Positions 21,228 through 35,710 of a DNA stretch of 64,000 bases are shown here, in pieces (the stretch's first letter is position 1; each line of letters opens with the position of its first letter). The translations under genes and the position numbers were made by a program. The notes under the pieces were generated by a model, which saw only the letters and a program-made list of their open reading frames with translations, was not told where the DNA came from and made no database searches. The DNA lies in assembly GCA_017354895.1 (NCBI GenBank), contig CP071496.1, forward strand, positions 186,001-250,000. Direction: 5' to 3'. This DNA comes from Podospora comata (taxonomy: Eukaryota; Ascomycota; Sordariomycetes; Sordariales; Podosporaceae).

Positions 21228-21915
21228 TTAGGCGGCACCGATACGAACGGTCAACACACCATTGTTGATGCACGCCTCACTTCCCTTCACAATATCACCC
21301 GACCTCCAGCAACTATCGAAGATAAGTCCGCCTGTGCGAGCAACATTGATACTGGAGAAAGCATTGTAAGTAAGCCTGGCTGCTCTCTTTGCAAAATTTC
21401 ACCAACTTTCACGCATGGACATAAACTTACCAGTTAGTCGGCTCAGGAACAAATGTCCCCCGACTGCCAATCACCTGCGCCCTGCCGATCCGACACATCT
21501 GGATGTTGAACACATTGTTCGGCATACCACACATCACACCCCGTTGACCCTTTCGGGTGAGGTCGTCCAGGCAGGCAGCAGCATCACGCCCCTGTTGTAT
21601 ATCAGTGGTTGATACTCTTGCATTATAACGAAGGAGGGGGGTTGGGGGGCATACCGGTGCAAAGTTTGCGGGGAATCCGCAGTCTGGAGCTCGCTTCTGC
21701 AGGCCACCTGAGGTGGTTACCACTTGGGAGGCGGTGGCTGCCTCGACGGCTTCGTCGGGGGTGAGGGCGGTGTCTGGGTTAGCAATGATGTCTTCCACCC
21801 ACCCGGACCAGGAGAATGTCGTCGAGGATGAGCCTGGTGCTGGTGCTGGTGCCGGGGCCGCGAGAGCGGAGGCGGCCAAAAGGGACAAGGCGAGGTGGAG
21901 GGTGAGTCTGGTCAT
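21228..21915 (-). CDS. Secreted protein of unknown function, 181 aa
   Basis: Exons 21915-21655, 21591-21431 and 21351-21228 (261, 161, 124 nt) joined across introns 21592-21654 (63 nt) and 21352-21430 (79 nt, GTAAGT). The first intron is a multiple of three without an in-frame stop, so reading through it is possible, but the GTATGC donor, CTGAT branch-like site and CAG acceptor support splicing. The protein starts MTRLTLHLALSLLAASALAA (signal peptide), continues with an Ala/Pro repeat and a short pro-region ending in KR, which suits Kex2-type processing before APDCGF. The mature part has seven cysteines (ACLDDL, VMCGMPNN, QMCRIG, NCINVARTGG, DSCWRSGD, EACINN). No family is recognised. Confidence 0.68.
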
Positions 21916-22011
21916 GGTGATGTTTGGGGTATTTGATTGCAGTGTTGGATGTGAGTGGATTGCTTGCTGATGAGGACGAGAGATGTGTAGATTCCAGGGC
22001 AGGTGCTGTAG

Positions 22012-22019
22012 TATTTATA
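22012..22019 (-). promoter_or_regulatory. TATA box of the 181-residue secreted protein gene
   Basis: TATAAATA on the minus strand, about 97 bp upstream of ATG 21915. Confidence 0.48.
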
Positions 22020-22773
22020 ACAATGCTGAACGTTGAGAAGAGTCTTTCCTCGTGTTGGATTACGGATTGATGCTTCCACCAATTTCTTGATTTCCATGTC
22101 GCGGTACTCCGTGACGGTGTCCGCGCATTGAGGGGCCTCTCTCGTATAGTATCAAGAATTCCCTAGGTCTTACATGGAGGGGTCCAGGATTACTGGATCT
22201 ATTGATCCTGTGATGGTGAGCCCATGCAAAGAGCAGCCGCGCCGCACGGTTGGTAGAGTCTTCACAATGTTATGAGACTCAATTGGTTGTTTGTTATGGC
22301 TCCATGACTCAGCCAAAGTGTCTTTAGTACAGCAAAGACTTTGTGTATGAGGCTTGGGTAGGTCAAAGTATGTGGAGCTTCTCAAAATACAATGCCGCGC
22401 GATCCCTCGTTCTTGTGTGGGCTTACGTTAGCCACCTGCTGGCTGCCGAGTGTTGGGAGAGCCTGATCACACTGCACAGGAGCGGGGAACTACCTCTTCG
22501 GCCACTTGGCAATCAAGTAGGTACCGAGGAGGGGAGGTAGTATGGATTTGGAACCACACAAAATCCTTTAGAGTCCTGTCATTCTGTTTTGGGACCAACA
22601 GCCAGGTGTGCCGGTTGTCCCTATGGTACCTACCCAGGTGCACAATCCGGGCAAGCACGTTTTGTCAGACACATGGAACAAGAGGCCTCAAAGTGACCGA
22701 ATCAAATAGCGTTTATCTAAGGAAATCCCGACTGGCCTCCGCTCACTGTTTTGAGATAACCATGGATTTTTAA
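22020..22773. other. Intergenic region, no gene supported
   Basis: Contains several GGTACC-cored motifs (about 22516 and 22625). No coding signal was recognised. Confidence 0.4.
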
Positions 22774-24113
22774 CTAGAAGCAACACGACAGCCGAAACCC
22801 TTTCAGGAGATTCTGCCAGCCCTTCTCTTGACTGCTTCTCTCGTTCGTCTCCTCTTGATCAATGCTCCCAGCCGTGTCGCGTATTTGGTCTTCTTCCTTT
22901 TTCTTGTCACCATGCTTTGGCGTGGGTAAGCTCTTTTCCCCTGTTAGTTCGAACTTAGTATTCCCATCACCAGTGATGTTGCCGTCGACTCTGCTCGGCA
23001 TTGCCATCAGCAGCACTGAAAGAAATCCGTTGTTACCCTCCAACTTTCCGGTACCATTGAGTGATTTTATTGCGGCCGTTACTGGATTGGTGTGTTTAGC
23101 TGTCTGGGCTTGACGTGAGTGGTAGGAGGATACCGTTCATCCGCTTTAGAGTGAACCTCATGCGAGTTGGCATATATAGAGTGGGTTTCTAAGCTGCTCA
23201 TCGAGGTCTGCCTCTCTTCTGCTGCGTGTTCAGAGGCTCGAAGTAAGAAGCCTGAATCGAAGTCGTATTCGGAACCATGATTGAGATCTTCGGCGTTAGG
23301 CCTCTGGTGTTTGACAGGCTCAGCATCAAGATCAGCCGCATTGAGCTCTTCCTCTGATATATTATCGGACCTCAAAGTCGCATATTCACGATTTCTAATC
23401 AATGTCGAGATTTTGCTATACCATTTGTCTGTATCCATCGCTCCTGATAATGTCTTTCAGAAAGCTTGGATGACGGCATCAATTCGAGTTGGCGTCTAAC
23501 TTTAGTACCTTATCTATTATAAAGTGAGGCAATTCGCCTTCTGCGATTAAATCGCCTGGCTGGGAATCTTCTTGGAGGTATCTAGAGAAATGTGGAGTTG
23601 ACCGTGTTTTAGAGTAGGTACCGAACCTGGATAGGTCTAGACTCCAGCCGTGTGTTCTAGACAATACTTCTGAGACACCAAGCTCCTGGCGAGCCAGTCG
23701 AACACAGAACCTGTTTCGCCACATTGATGCCCAAACAATGGAGGGCTTGACACAGTCAAGTTGGGTTTGTTCGAGTCACTTCTGTTGTGGACAGCGCTAT
23801 CACGCTCTGGGATCTAGGGCTATCTTGAGCCGATTTCATCTACTGTAATTACCTAAGAACCTCTGTTCAGCCTTATGAAACTGTTGGTGTTTCCGATTGG
23901 GCATTCCGCTGTCGCTTCTGATAAGATCCTTATCGTGCCTTCTACATCTCCAAGATCCGGTTCCGACATTTGCCCTGATCCTGCATTCGCAATTGCAGCT
24001 ATTCTGGCTGACATATGCTCGGTACAAAGTGGGCAGCCACGCACTGTCTCAGCTACAGCCAGGGAGTAGAATAGCTCGTGCGGAGAAAGTTTGGACATTG
24101 AAATCGTGGACAC
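22774..24113 (-). CDS. Unresolved coding-like region (possible multi-exon hypothetical gene)
   Basis: Four consecutive minus-strand open stretches look coding but do not connect cleanly. They are 24113-23853 (starts MSTISMSKLSPHELFYSLAV and has a CPLC motif), 23724-23479 (MWRNRFCVRLARQELGVSEV ... LPHFIIDKVLKLD) and 23438-23079 (acidic, NREYATLRSDNISEEELNAA). The fourth, about 23110-22774, contains KSLNGTGKLEGNNGFLSVLL and a Lys/Glu-rich tail ending in CCF. A donor GTACTA near 23510 and an acceptor near 23445 could link the second and third. The third and fourth overlap in different frames, so a frameshift or unrecognised intron is required. No family is recognised. It could be an incompletely understood gene or a decayed one. 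Confidence 0.3.
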
Positions 24114-27620
<3,507 letters not shown>

Positions 27621-28257
27621 ACGCGCTGGCGAGTGGTGGATATCGGGGTGCGAGTTGGCGGACCATGATGAGGGGAGGCTGCTGGGTGGGTATTTTATGA
27701 GAGGCAAGTAGATACGCGATGCTCTGATGTTTTTGTGTTTTCTTTGGATAGATTTCGAGTCTCTGATGCTTTCATTCCCAGGTTCATCCGAATCTGAGCA
27801 TGTTGGCTTTTTATTAGTTGGTTTCTGTAGCGTTGCTCGACAGTTATTTGGTAATTATAGTACTATCCATACTCACTTGCATATCATCTCAAATCAAACA
27901 CTTCGCAAGCAGTCAAGCTTCATTGAATAAGGGCACGCACACGCCCAACCATTTCCCAGTAGGTACCTGATAAAGCAAAGACCTAAAACAACATCAAAGA
28001 AACACAAACAGTTTCCTATCAAATGCTCAGGGGGTATTCATAGCAGCAACCGCGGCAGCCAACCAGCTCATCAGCCTTTTGTTCCCTCTTCCTCCCCACA
28101 GTACTTCAGCTTCAGTTCTTCCGAAAAGAAAAAAGAAAAAGAAAAAATGGTAATTGGTATCATACACACACACACAACCCCTACCTTCCCCACTCTTGTT
28201 TGATCAAAACTTTGAATAAAGAAAAAATGCCAGTAGGCCCATCCATTCCCTTCTCAC
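27621..28257. other. Intergenic region between convergent genes
   Basis: 3' flanks of the subtilisin and Prp24-like genes. It contains TAGGTACCTG at about 27960 and a short (CA)n at about 28165-28177. No gene is seen. Confidence 0.5.
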
Positions 28258-31200
28258 TCATTCCTTACTCCTATTTTCCTTTGTCTTCTCCTCTTCCACC
28301 TTCCCCCCACCCTCACCTCCACCGCCATTATTACCACCCCCAAGAAACAAACTCCTAAAATCAGCATTACTCTTCTTCGGCCCATCAAGAGCAACCCCAT
28401 TCGTCCTCACCCCCAACCCCGGCGCCCCCGTTCCCATGCCCATCTTCGGCTTCGACCTCCCCAGCACCTGCGGCCGGTTGATACTCGGCGGCGGCGGCAT
28501 CAACTGCGCAGCCGTCGGCGGCTTCTTCCTCTGCTTCTCCGGCTCCGGACGCGCACACGGGTCACTCCCCGCCACCTTCTTCTCCCCTTTGCTCTGAAAC
28601 AGCTCCTCCGTCGTGCCAACACGCAGCTTCTGACCAGCTTCCACCTCCAGCCCGTCGATCACCAGCTGAGCCTTCCCCGCCGACGCGGCATCCTTGTACT
28701 CAACAATCGCGCCCCCATGCCGGGCATGCAACGTCAGCTTGACAAACTCCCCGGCCGGCTTGAGCAAATTCCCCACGCGGGCTTCGTTCATCGTGTCAGG
28801 AACGCCCAGAATGACAACCTTTCGATCTCTCGCCGCACCACCGCCGCCGCCAGAAGATTCTGTTGATTCGGCAGCTGTGGACGCAGGGGATCCGGCATCC
28901 TCGGCGCCTCCCCAGGTTGTCGCCGTCTTCTTCTTCGTCCCCTTTGGCATCGAGGGCTCGACCTTGATCGGATGCTGTCCAAACATAGCCTTGTCCAGCA
29001 GCTTGATGGCCTCCTGCGCCTCCTCCTTGGTCTGCATCACCACAAACGCCGTCCCCAGATGCGGGATCCGCACGCTGACCACCTTGCCAGCCTTGGTAAA
29101 GTGGGCCTCGACCTCGTCCTCCTTCATGGTGCGGGGGATGTTGATCACGTGCAGCTCTCTCTCCTCTTCCTGCGCCCCTTGCCGGTGCTGCTTGTGTGCT
29201 GGGTCGGATATCTTGACCACGAGCCTGCACCTCCCACCCAGCGCCTTCCCGTCCAGCTTGAGCGCTGCCTCGGCCGAGGCCCGCTCCCGAAAGGTGAGGT
29301 AGCAAAACCGCCGCTTCGCGTTTTCCTTGAGGCTGGGGAACCGGATGCTGTGGATCTCGCCGTGGGCCTTGAAGAGGTTGCGGAGGTACTCCTCGTCGGC
29401 GTCTGGGGGGTAATTGGTGACAAACAGCGTGCAGTCAATGGCCGGGGTGACTTGGATGATTCGGTCGCCAAAGGGTTTGCCATCGCGGATCAGCGCTGCT
29501 CGCGCATCGTCCGAGTGTCGAAACTCGACCAGGGCAACCGCGTCGTCGTCCCCCTTTTTGAGGTCGATGTTGTTGACGTGGCCGTAATCCCGAAAGAACT
29601 GCTTGATCTTGGTTTGGGTGGCGTCAGCAGGCAAGTTCCGCAAGAAAACCGTGTTGTGCTCTCGATCCCGTTTCACGTCGTCCCCGTTCGTCTCGCTCCT
29701 GGGCCGCTTGTTAGCAGCATCGTCTTCGGCCGGGGTCGGCTCTCGCTTGCGCTTGGATCCGGGTGACGCGGAACCGGAAGCATCTGTCATGGGGACGTCT
29801 TCGCTCCTGTCCGCTGGCGCTGCTTGCTCCCGGGCTGCTGCGGCTTGCCGGGCTGCCTCGGCGGCCTGCCGTGCTTCCCGTTCTCGGCGCTTCTCGACCC
29901 CCTTGCGCGTCTTGTAGATGGTGTCGTGGGCCTCGCGCAGTGTCTCGGCCAGCTCGTAGTCATTGCAGTGCTTGAGGTACACCTGGAGAATCCGTTCGGG
30001 CCAGTCAAGAGTCCTAACCTTGAGCGCCCTGGTGAAAACGCGGGTGGCCAAGCTGGGGACCAGCAGACCTTGAGCCTGTGTGTTGGGGGTAGGGCTGCGG
30101 AGTTTGGCTCTGTGTGCGGTGAAGACTACCATCTCCCAGAGATACCAGTTGAGCCAAAAGTCGTAGCTGTTGGCGTGCAGCGGGATTTGCGACAGCTCAT
30201 CCCAGATAGCACGAGCCCCCTCGATGTCTTCCTTCTTTTCGGTGAGAAACTGGATCAGAATCTTCTCGAGGCGGTAGTCCGGATCGCCCTGGTAGTTTTC
30301 GCCGTATTTCCGTTGACCCCAGTGCTTGACATCCTCGAGGGCAGAGGAGAGACCCACTTCGGCAACATCAACAGCCTCTTCGCTGGCCTTGGGGTTCATG
30401 GCTGTTCGCTTGAGATAGCCGCACCATGCAGAATACATGTCCAAAACACCCGTCATTCCGTCTCTGTCAAGCTGGGGACTGTTGGTGGCGGCGTGCTTGA
30501 TGCGTTCGACGTCGGCAAAGGTTAGCGCAGCCTCCTCGGCAGCCAAGATATACCGAGCCCACACAGGACCCGCCCAGGGAATGTGATGCACGGCGCGACG
30601 GAGAACGTCGAGGATGTTTGGGACCAGATTGGCCGAGACGCGGGCACGGCCTGCCTTGAGGTCCGACTGGGAGGTCGACACCAGCGTGATAAAGTTGAGC
30701 CATGTAGTGTCGTCCGACGCCAGCACGCCTGTCAGCGCCCTCGAAAAGAGGCCGAGACAAATCTTAAAGTTGTCCAGCGCGTCCCGCTTGCCCTTGTGCT
30801 GCTTGATCTCCCAGTCAATGTACTCGAGCATCTCTGCACGTACCGCTGCCGTGTCTCCAGACTTGACGGCCAGCGACAGCTTGGTCTCGAAGGGGTCGCG
30901 CAGCGCATACAGGCGCTTCGCATTCTTGGCGCTCCTCGTGATCTGCTCCATCTCGCTCTCGTAGGCCTGGCGGTTGTACTCGGATAGGAAAGTGGAAAAC
31001 ATCTGGGATGTCCTGTCCCAGGTGGCGTGCGGGACCGTCAGCCGATTGCGGAACAGCTGGGTGATTCTGCGAACACCAGCCTCGGTCACGGTCCGCCTCA
31101 GCAGCTCCATCTCGAGCGAGATCCAGCGGTCCCAAAGTTCGTTGCTGTCAGACAGGCGGTACTGGACAGCCTCGTAGCCCCGCTGCCAGAGGTTGAGGGC

Positions 31201-31458
31201 GGCATCGATGGTGAATATGGAACGTCCGACCTCCTGCTCTTCTGGGGACCAGCCGGCGTCGCTAACAGGTTGACAGTCGTTGTAGAGCGACCAAAAGTAC
31301 TCGCAGTAGGCCATCCAGACCTTGATGCTCCCGGGCTCGGCCGACACGGCGTCGTTGAAGCTCTCAATCACGCGCACGCGTGCCTCGAGGTCGGTGGCTT
31401 CGCGCAGCTGGTGGTCGACATAGTCGACCCAATTGTCCTCCCCCACCGGGCTCGCCAT
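28258..31458 (-). CDS. PRP24: U6 snRNP assembly factor Prp24/SART3 homologue, 1066 aa
   Basis: A single uninterrupted frame from ATG 31458 to the stop at 28258. Residues 1 to about 520 are helical HAT-type repeats (for example KVWMAYCEYFWSLYN, ELWDRWISLEMELL, YDFWLNWYLWEM), as in SART3. Then come a charged linker with a KRKREP basic patch and four RRM-type modules at about 599-670 (VFLRNLPAD), 675-745 (LFVTNYPPD), 767-835 (LHVINIPRT) and 877-945 (VVILGVPDT). Near the C-terminus (about 1028-1037) is KSNADFRSLFLGG, matching the SNFFL-box that contacts the Lsm2-8 ring. The known role of the family is annealing U4 and U6 snRNAs to recycle the tri-snRNP in the nucleus. The HAT region makes it more like human SART3 than the shorter yeast Prp24. 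Confidence 0.88.
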   Translation of the reverse strand: MASPVGEDNWVDYVDHQLREATDLEARVRVIESFNDAVSAEPGSIKVWMAYCEYFWSLYNDCQPVSDAGWSPEEQEVGRSIFTIDAALNLWQRGYEAVQYRLSDSNELWDRWISLEMELLRRTVTEAGVRRITQLFRNRLTVPHATWDRTSQMFSTFLSEYNRQAYESEMEQITRSAKNAKRLYALRDPFETKLSLAVKSGDTAAVRAEMLEYIDWEIKQHKGKRDALDNFKICLGLFSRALTGVLASDDTTWLNFITLVSTSQSDLKAGRARVSANLVPNILDVLRRAVHHIPWAGPVWARYILAAEEAALTFADVERIKHAATNSPQLDRDGMTGVLDMYSAWCGYLKRTAMNPKASEEAVDVAEVGLSSALEDVKHWGQRKYGENYQGDPDYRLEKILIQFLTEKKEDIEGARAIWDELSQIPLHANSYDFWLNWYLWEMVVFTAHRAKLRSPTPNTQAQGLLVPSLATRVFTRALKVRTLDWPERILQVYLKHCNDYELAETLREAHDTIYKTRKGVEKRREREARQAAEAARQAAAAREQAAPADRSEDVPMTDASGSASPGSKRKREPTPAEDDAANKRPRSETNGDDVKRDREHNTVFLRNLPADATQTKIKQFFRDYGHVNNIDLKKGDDDAVALVEFRHSDDARAALIRDGKPFGDRIIQVTPAIDCTLFVTNYPPDADEEYLRNLFKAHGEIHSIRFPSLKENAKRRFCYLTFRERASAEAALKLDGKALGGRCRLVVKISDPAHKQHRQGAQEEERELHVINIPRTMKEDEVEAHFTKAGKVVSVRIPHLGTAFVVMQTKEEAQEAIKLLDKAMFGQHPIKVEPSMPKGTKKKTATTWGGAEDAGSPASTAAESTESSGGGGGAARDRKVVILGVPDTMNEARVGNLLKPAGEFVKLTLHARHGGAIVEYKDAASAGKAQLVIDGLEVEAGQKLRVGTTEELFQSKGEKKVAGSDPCARPEPEKQRKKPPTAAQLMPPPPSINRPQVLGRSKPKMGMGTGAPGLGVRTNGVALDGPKKSNADFRSLFLGGGNNGGGGEGGGKVEEEKTKENRSKE

Positions 31459-31601
31459 TATGCCTGCTTTCTTCGAAGAGGCCGTGTCATTGGATGTCGG
31501 AGAGACCCGTCGCCGCTTGTGACGCTGCGATGTGGTTGTGCGTTGGACGGGAGCAGAGAAGACGGCCGTCGCTGGTTTTTTTCTTCTTTTTCTCGCAAAC
31601 G

Positions 31602-31640
31602 GCTAGCTAGCTGGCTGGCTGGCTGACTGACTGACTGACT
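31602..31640. repeat. Compound tetranucleotide repeat
   Basis: Adjoining GCTA, GCTG and GACT units in tandem, about 145 bp upstream of the Prp24-like ATG. Confidence 0.8.
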
Positions 31641-32650
31641 TTCTGGCTGGCGCGGAAAAAGAACTGGCTAGGTGCTCGTTTGGGAACCTTCGGAAAGGAC
31701 TGGGACTCGAGGTTAGTTTGTTTGCGGCGGCAGCAGACGACGATGCGACAATGCGACAGGTGCGACAGATACGATAGACGGAATCGGGTGCTCTTCTTCT
31801 TTCTTTCCGACACAGATGGGAGTTGCAGCAGTGGTTGTCGATGGATGGGGGGAGTGGCAGCGGACGTGGCACCCTGGGAAATACAAATTCCGCGGGCTTT
31901 GACCCCACCCGGGGGCCTGGACTACGGGCTTGGGGCCTCCACCCGCCAAGGCCCCTTCTGCCAACAACCGCGTTATTCCACCCAGAGCAGCGGCACCGAC
32001 CTCACTAAAAGCATCCTTCATCTCTCTGTTGAACTGACTGACTAAACTGCCTATTAGATAAGCTATAATAAATACCTGGTTGGATACTCTTCCATGTATG
32101 TCCCCCATCCTGACAGTCTGGGCTCACGTGTGGCCGTGGGCCTGGCTCCCGTCCGGGTAGTGCAAAACGCCATGCAAAATACAAAAAAACTTAAAAAAAA
32201 AAAATACGAAGATGGGACGCCGGGGTGCCGGGACCGACTCCATCTTTGACATTTGAATGTATCCAGGTGTCTTCTGTATTTACGCTACTGAAAGAGAAAA
32301 ATGACCCTGGATTCAAGTACCTAATTTTTACCTACCGTTGGTGAAAAGGCCAGACAGGCAGAGACACGGCCGGACAGATTCATCCGCCCTGTGGTTTCTA
32401 GTGGTTCTTGTGGTGCTTCCCATCTCACGGCCGCTCGTCATTGTCAGGCCGCCGAGACTTGGGGGTCTCCGCTGATCCATGTAGATCAAGACTGAGGCTG
32501 GCCAATCACAGCATCCCCTTCCTCCGGCCCGCAGGACCCTGACCAACCCTGACCACCGGCCACGGAGTGCCATTCGCGACCACGAGCCTGCCGAGTGATT
32601 TTACAGCTTGTTTTGTTTTTCAGCTGTTGCCCTGCCTCTTTTTTTGTGTA

Positions 32651-32690
32651 GGCTGTCAGGCTGTCAGGCTGTCAGGCTATCAGGCTGTGC
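32651..32690. repeat. Five 8-bp tandem units GGCTGTCA
   Basis: Three perfect GGCTGTCA copies, one GGCTATCA and one GGCTGTGC. No gene overlaps. Confidence 0.85.
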
Positions 32691-33307
32691 CATCAAACAG
32701 ACGACCGTCTTTGGTGATTCCAGGCCCGTCTGTCTCAGTCATCCGCCTGACGGGACTTATGACGTAGTGGCGCATCTGCAGGGTGCCATCAGGGACTCGT
32801 CAAAGTGCCGTCATATCCGATCGAGCAAAGCGTTCTAGGCCCCCCCAGCGAACACCCCGCACAAAAGTCGCGCCATGCCGCTGACCAATCACCGACCGCC
32901 ATTTGACGAGGCTGTCTTGCTGAACACATGCCCAATCATGTGTAACAGTATGTCTATCACAAGAGTATCAGTCAAAACTGAAGTCCATATATTTCTCAGT
33001 TAGATAGACAATGCTGTTCTTGAGAATTTGTGCCCAAAGACGAGATAATACGCAACTTGCAGTGGAGAAACTACTTGAGTGACTGCTACAATAAAACATT
33101 GAGCTCAAGTCAACGCGACGGTCGACCTGACCTATCTTTCGAGCGCCTGATGGATTCAGAACTCCCTCGCGACTCTTACCAGCAAACAAACTTCGCATTC
33201 CGTTGACAATCAATCTATCTACCCACTCTTCAAATTCTCCTTCCTTTGCAAGTCTCACGGTTCTAAATCTTCCTGGCTCTGTCACCCCAACCCCACCATC
33301 TCCGACC

Positions 33308-34044
33308 ATGGCAACTAACGATCTTCAGATTCTCCATCCAGACTCAGCCAGAGTTCACTTGAACTCTCGTGGCTTCGTAAAGATCGAAAGAGTCGGTCAG
33401 AGCACCACCGAATCAGCGACCGACGTCCCTTGGTTAACGACTACTGGCCTGCCGACTGAAGAGATCTATCTTGCCAAAGTCACTGCCGGCAATCTCGAAG
33501 AGCTTGCCACGGCTCTTCGATGCCAACGAGACGGCGACACTCAGTTGTACGAAGTTGCTATCAGAGCTGTCCCCGCCAGCAGTTCCTCGTCGGTTGTCGC
33601 CCCCACGCCTTCTCAAACTCCCGAGTACTCGATCAACAGTGCAGAACACTGCGAGAATGATGACTCTATTGACAGCAATGAGCTCATCGTCACAAGCCTG
33701 CAGCAGAAGTTGCGTAAAAAGAAGAGGAGTAAGTAGATGTCTTGTCAAAATGAGTGGCAATACATCAAGCCAGCTTTATTTTGTATCTGCAACTAACTGG
33801 TTGTCCTGTCAATACAGCACATAAAGCAACTTCCACTTCTCAAAGACAGCAGCACTCTCGCAGCTCTCACACCATCTCTTTCCCTCCGCCTCAAGCTCTT
33901 GGGCCCAAGACCAGCCCAAGCCTCTTCTTCCACTGGTCTCACGCCGAAGATCAGAAAGCCCGCAGGCAAGCCAGAGCTGCTCGGATCGCCGCCTTGGTGT
34001 TGCAGACTCAGCGGCGGCGCAGATCAAACAAATCGCGACGTTGA
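33308..34044 (+). CDS. Hypothetical protein with Arg-rich C-terminus, 215 aa
   Basis: Exons 33308-33728 and 33818-34044, intron 33729-33817 (89 nt, GTAAGT...ACAG, with CTAAC branch-like site). ATG 33308 has the good context ACCATGG. The N-terminal part has HPDSARVHLNSRGFVKIERV and EEIYLAKVTAGNLEELATAL, a mix of strands and helix, followed by a Ser/Pro linker and an acidic patch. The second exon codes a basic, Arg-dense end (KARRQARAARIAALVLQTQR, RRRRSNKSRR) compatible with nuclear location or nucleic-acid binding. No family is recognised. Without splicing, the frame would stop right after KKKRSK. Confidence 0.55.
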
Positions 34045-34748
34045 ACACTGGTAGATTTAAAAATCACTTCGGGCTGAGTGATGAGAGATGTTGGGAGAGA
34101 TCTGAGAAGCATGCTAAACTATAGAGCAAGGACTGGCGATGTACGGTACCACTTGTACTCAGGGATGCCATCTGGGGATCGGCCATAGCGAGCTCTCAGA
34201 TTCTATAATAAAAGCATTGATAAGAACCCTCATTTGGAAAATACAAGTTCGTCTTTGAGCCCCAGCTTTATTCAAAACCTCAGTGCCTAGTATATCAGGA
34301 TCGTGTTAGTAATTCCAACTTTCCCTTTCTGTTGCCGAGCTCGAGGAATTCACCCTTTTCAAAATCCCTTAAAACCCAACAACATCACTGGAAGTAAGAA
34401 ATCGCAACCTCCAACTGTTCACCCTCCTCTTCCCCTCCACAGCCACCCACCCTCCCAGCAACAAACAGCCCACTTCCCAATGCCACAAAACAATACCACC
34501 ATAAACAAACCAGCCGCATCTATGTCCCTCTGTACAAAATTCAACTTTCAAACCTATAGAATTCCAAATTCAACCACACCTCACATGGATGATTAAACCC
34601 CCCCCCAAGACAAAACGCTCAACCTCATCACATCACTCATTGTCAAAAAGCCCAGACAGACTATCCCATCCATCCATTCGTTCCTGCCTTCCCCCCTCTC
34701 CCTAATTTATCCAATCATTTATTACAGGCGGGGGTGCGCACCTAGTAT
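34045..34748. other. Intergenic region between convergent genes
   Basis: No gene is seen. It is rich in short C- and A-runs, with a CCCCCCCC-type tract near 34600. Confidence 0.45.
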
Positions 34749-35054
34749 CTAGCAGCACCTCTTATGAAAAGAAAACATGCCCCTGCAGCAGTTGCACCCA
34801 ATGGTGAACCCGCCCCCGCGGAGGTTGAGCTGCCCGTCGTCACCATCGTCGCCGTCATGTGTCATTTGGGGTGCGGGGTGGGATTTCTGGTAGGTCAGGC
34901 CAGGTTACATTGTCAGCGAGGGAGGGAGGGAGGAAAGGTTACAGAAACAAAAACATACGGGTTGGTCGGTGATGATTTGTTTGTTTGGCGGTGCTGCTGC
35001 TGACATTTGCATGGCTTGTGGGGTGGGGGGTTGATTGTTATGGGTGGAGGGCAT
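34749..35054 (-). CDS. Tiny conserved-type protein with LRGGG and cysteine tail, 77 aa
   Basis: Exons 35054-34959 (32 codons) and 34886-34749 (46 codons including stop), intron 34887-34958 (72 nt, GTATGT...CCAG). The N-terminal half is polar and Gln/Pro/Ala-rich (MPSTHNNQPPTPQAMQM). The second exon reads QLNLRGGGFTIGCNCCRGMF and ends HKRCC, giving five cysteines in the last 20 residues. Short fungal proteins with a disordered head, an RGGG turn and a cysteine-dense end exist, and the cysteines may be palmitoylated, but this is inference. No signal peptide is present. The leader on the coding strand is pyrimidine-rich. The perfect frame join across consensus splice sites is the main support. 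Confidence 0.5.
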
Positions 35055-35710
35055 TTTGACGGTGAAAGATGGAGGGATGAGGGGAGACGAAAAGTGGGAA
35101 AGGGTTGTGGTGTAAAAAGAAAAAAAACCTAGAAGGTGAGATGGTGGAGTAGGTCGGTGTGTGTTGAGGGTGTCGTCAGCGTGGGCAGGCGGGGAGGAGG
35201 AGAAAAACAGGGAAACCCGATGGCGGTAGTTGTTGAAATAAAGTTGGGTAGGGAGGAGGGGGAAGAGGGAAAAAATAAAAAGGTCGGTCTGGACCGGCGA
35301 TTGGGGAGGGATGTCAGCCAATGAAGAAAGATATAAACCGGGTGATCACCGATGCTGAGACAGGCACAACAAGCACGGGGGGAGGGGCGGTGCGTGGTGA
35401 GATCTGATTGGTTAGGACACAAGAAGAGGGGGGCTTGCTGGACTTGAAAAGAGGATGGCGCGGGGCATATCATTGATATGTAAGAAAATATCCTTGGCAA
35501 TTTCTCTTTCCTGTTTGACTGGAACATGATAACGACCGACGCCTACTACGACCTCTGCCAGTATCCGTGCGTGTATGCTTCCACCTACCACCCACCCAGC
35601 ACACCCAACCTCCTCCCACACACAGTCCAGATCTTTTACTCCTCGCCTAAGACAATAGGTAGTCAGTCCGCAAAATTCTTCCTCTCGCGACCCTCTTTTT
35701 CGCGGGCTCA
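35055..35710. other. Spacer between two minus-strand genes
   Basis: Promoter/leader of the tiny cysteine-tail gene and 3' flank of the DUF4360 gene. No additional gene is supported. Confidence 0.45.

Larger units (their letters stand above)
31459..33307. other. Divergent intergenic region
   Basis: Upstream of both the Prp24-like gene (leftward) and a hypothetical gene (rightward). It holds two short tandem repeats (annotated separately), an A-run near 32190 and no supportable gene. Confidence 0.5.
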
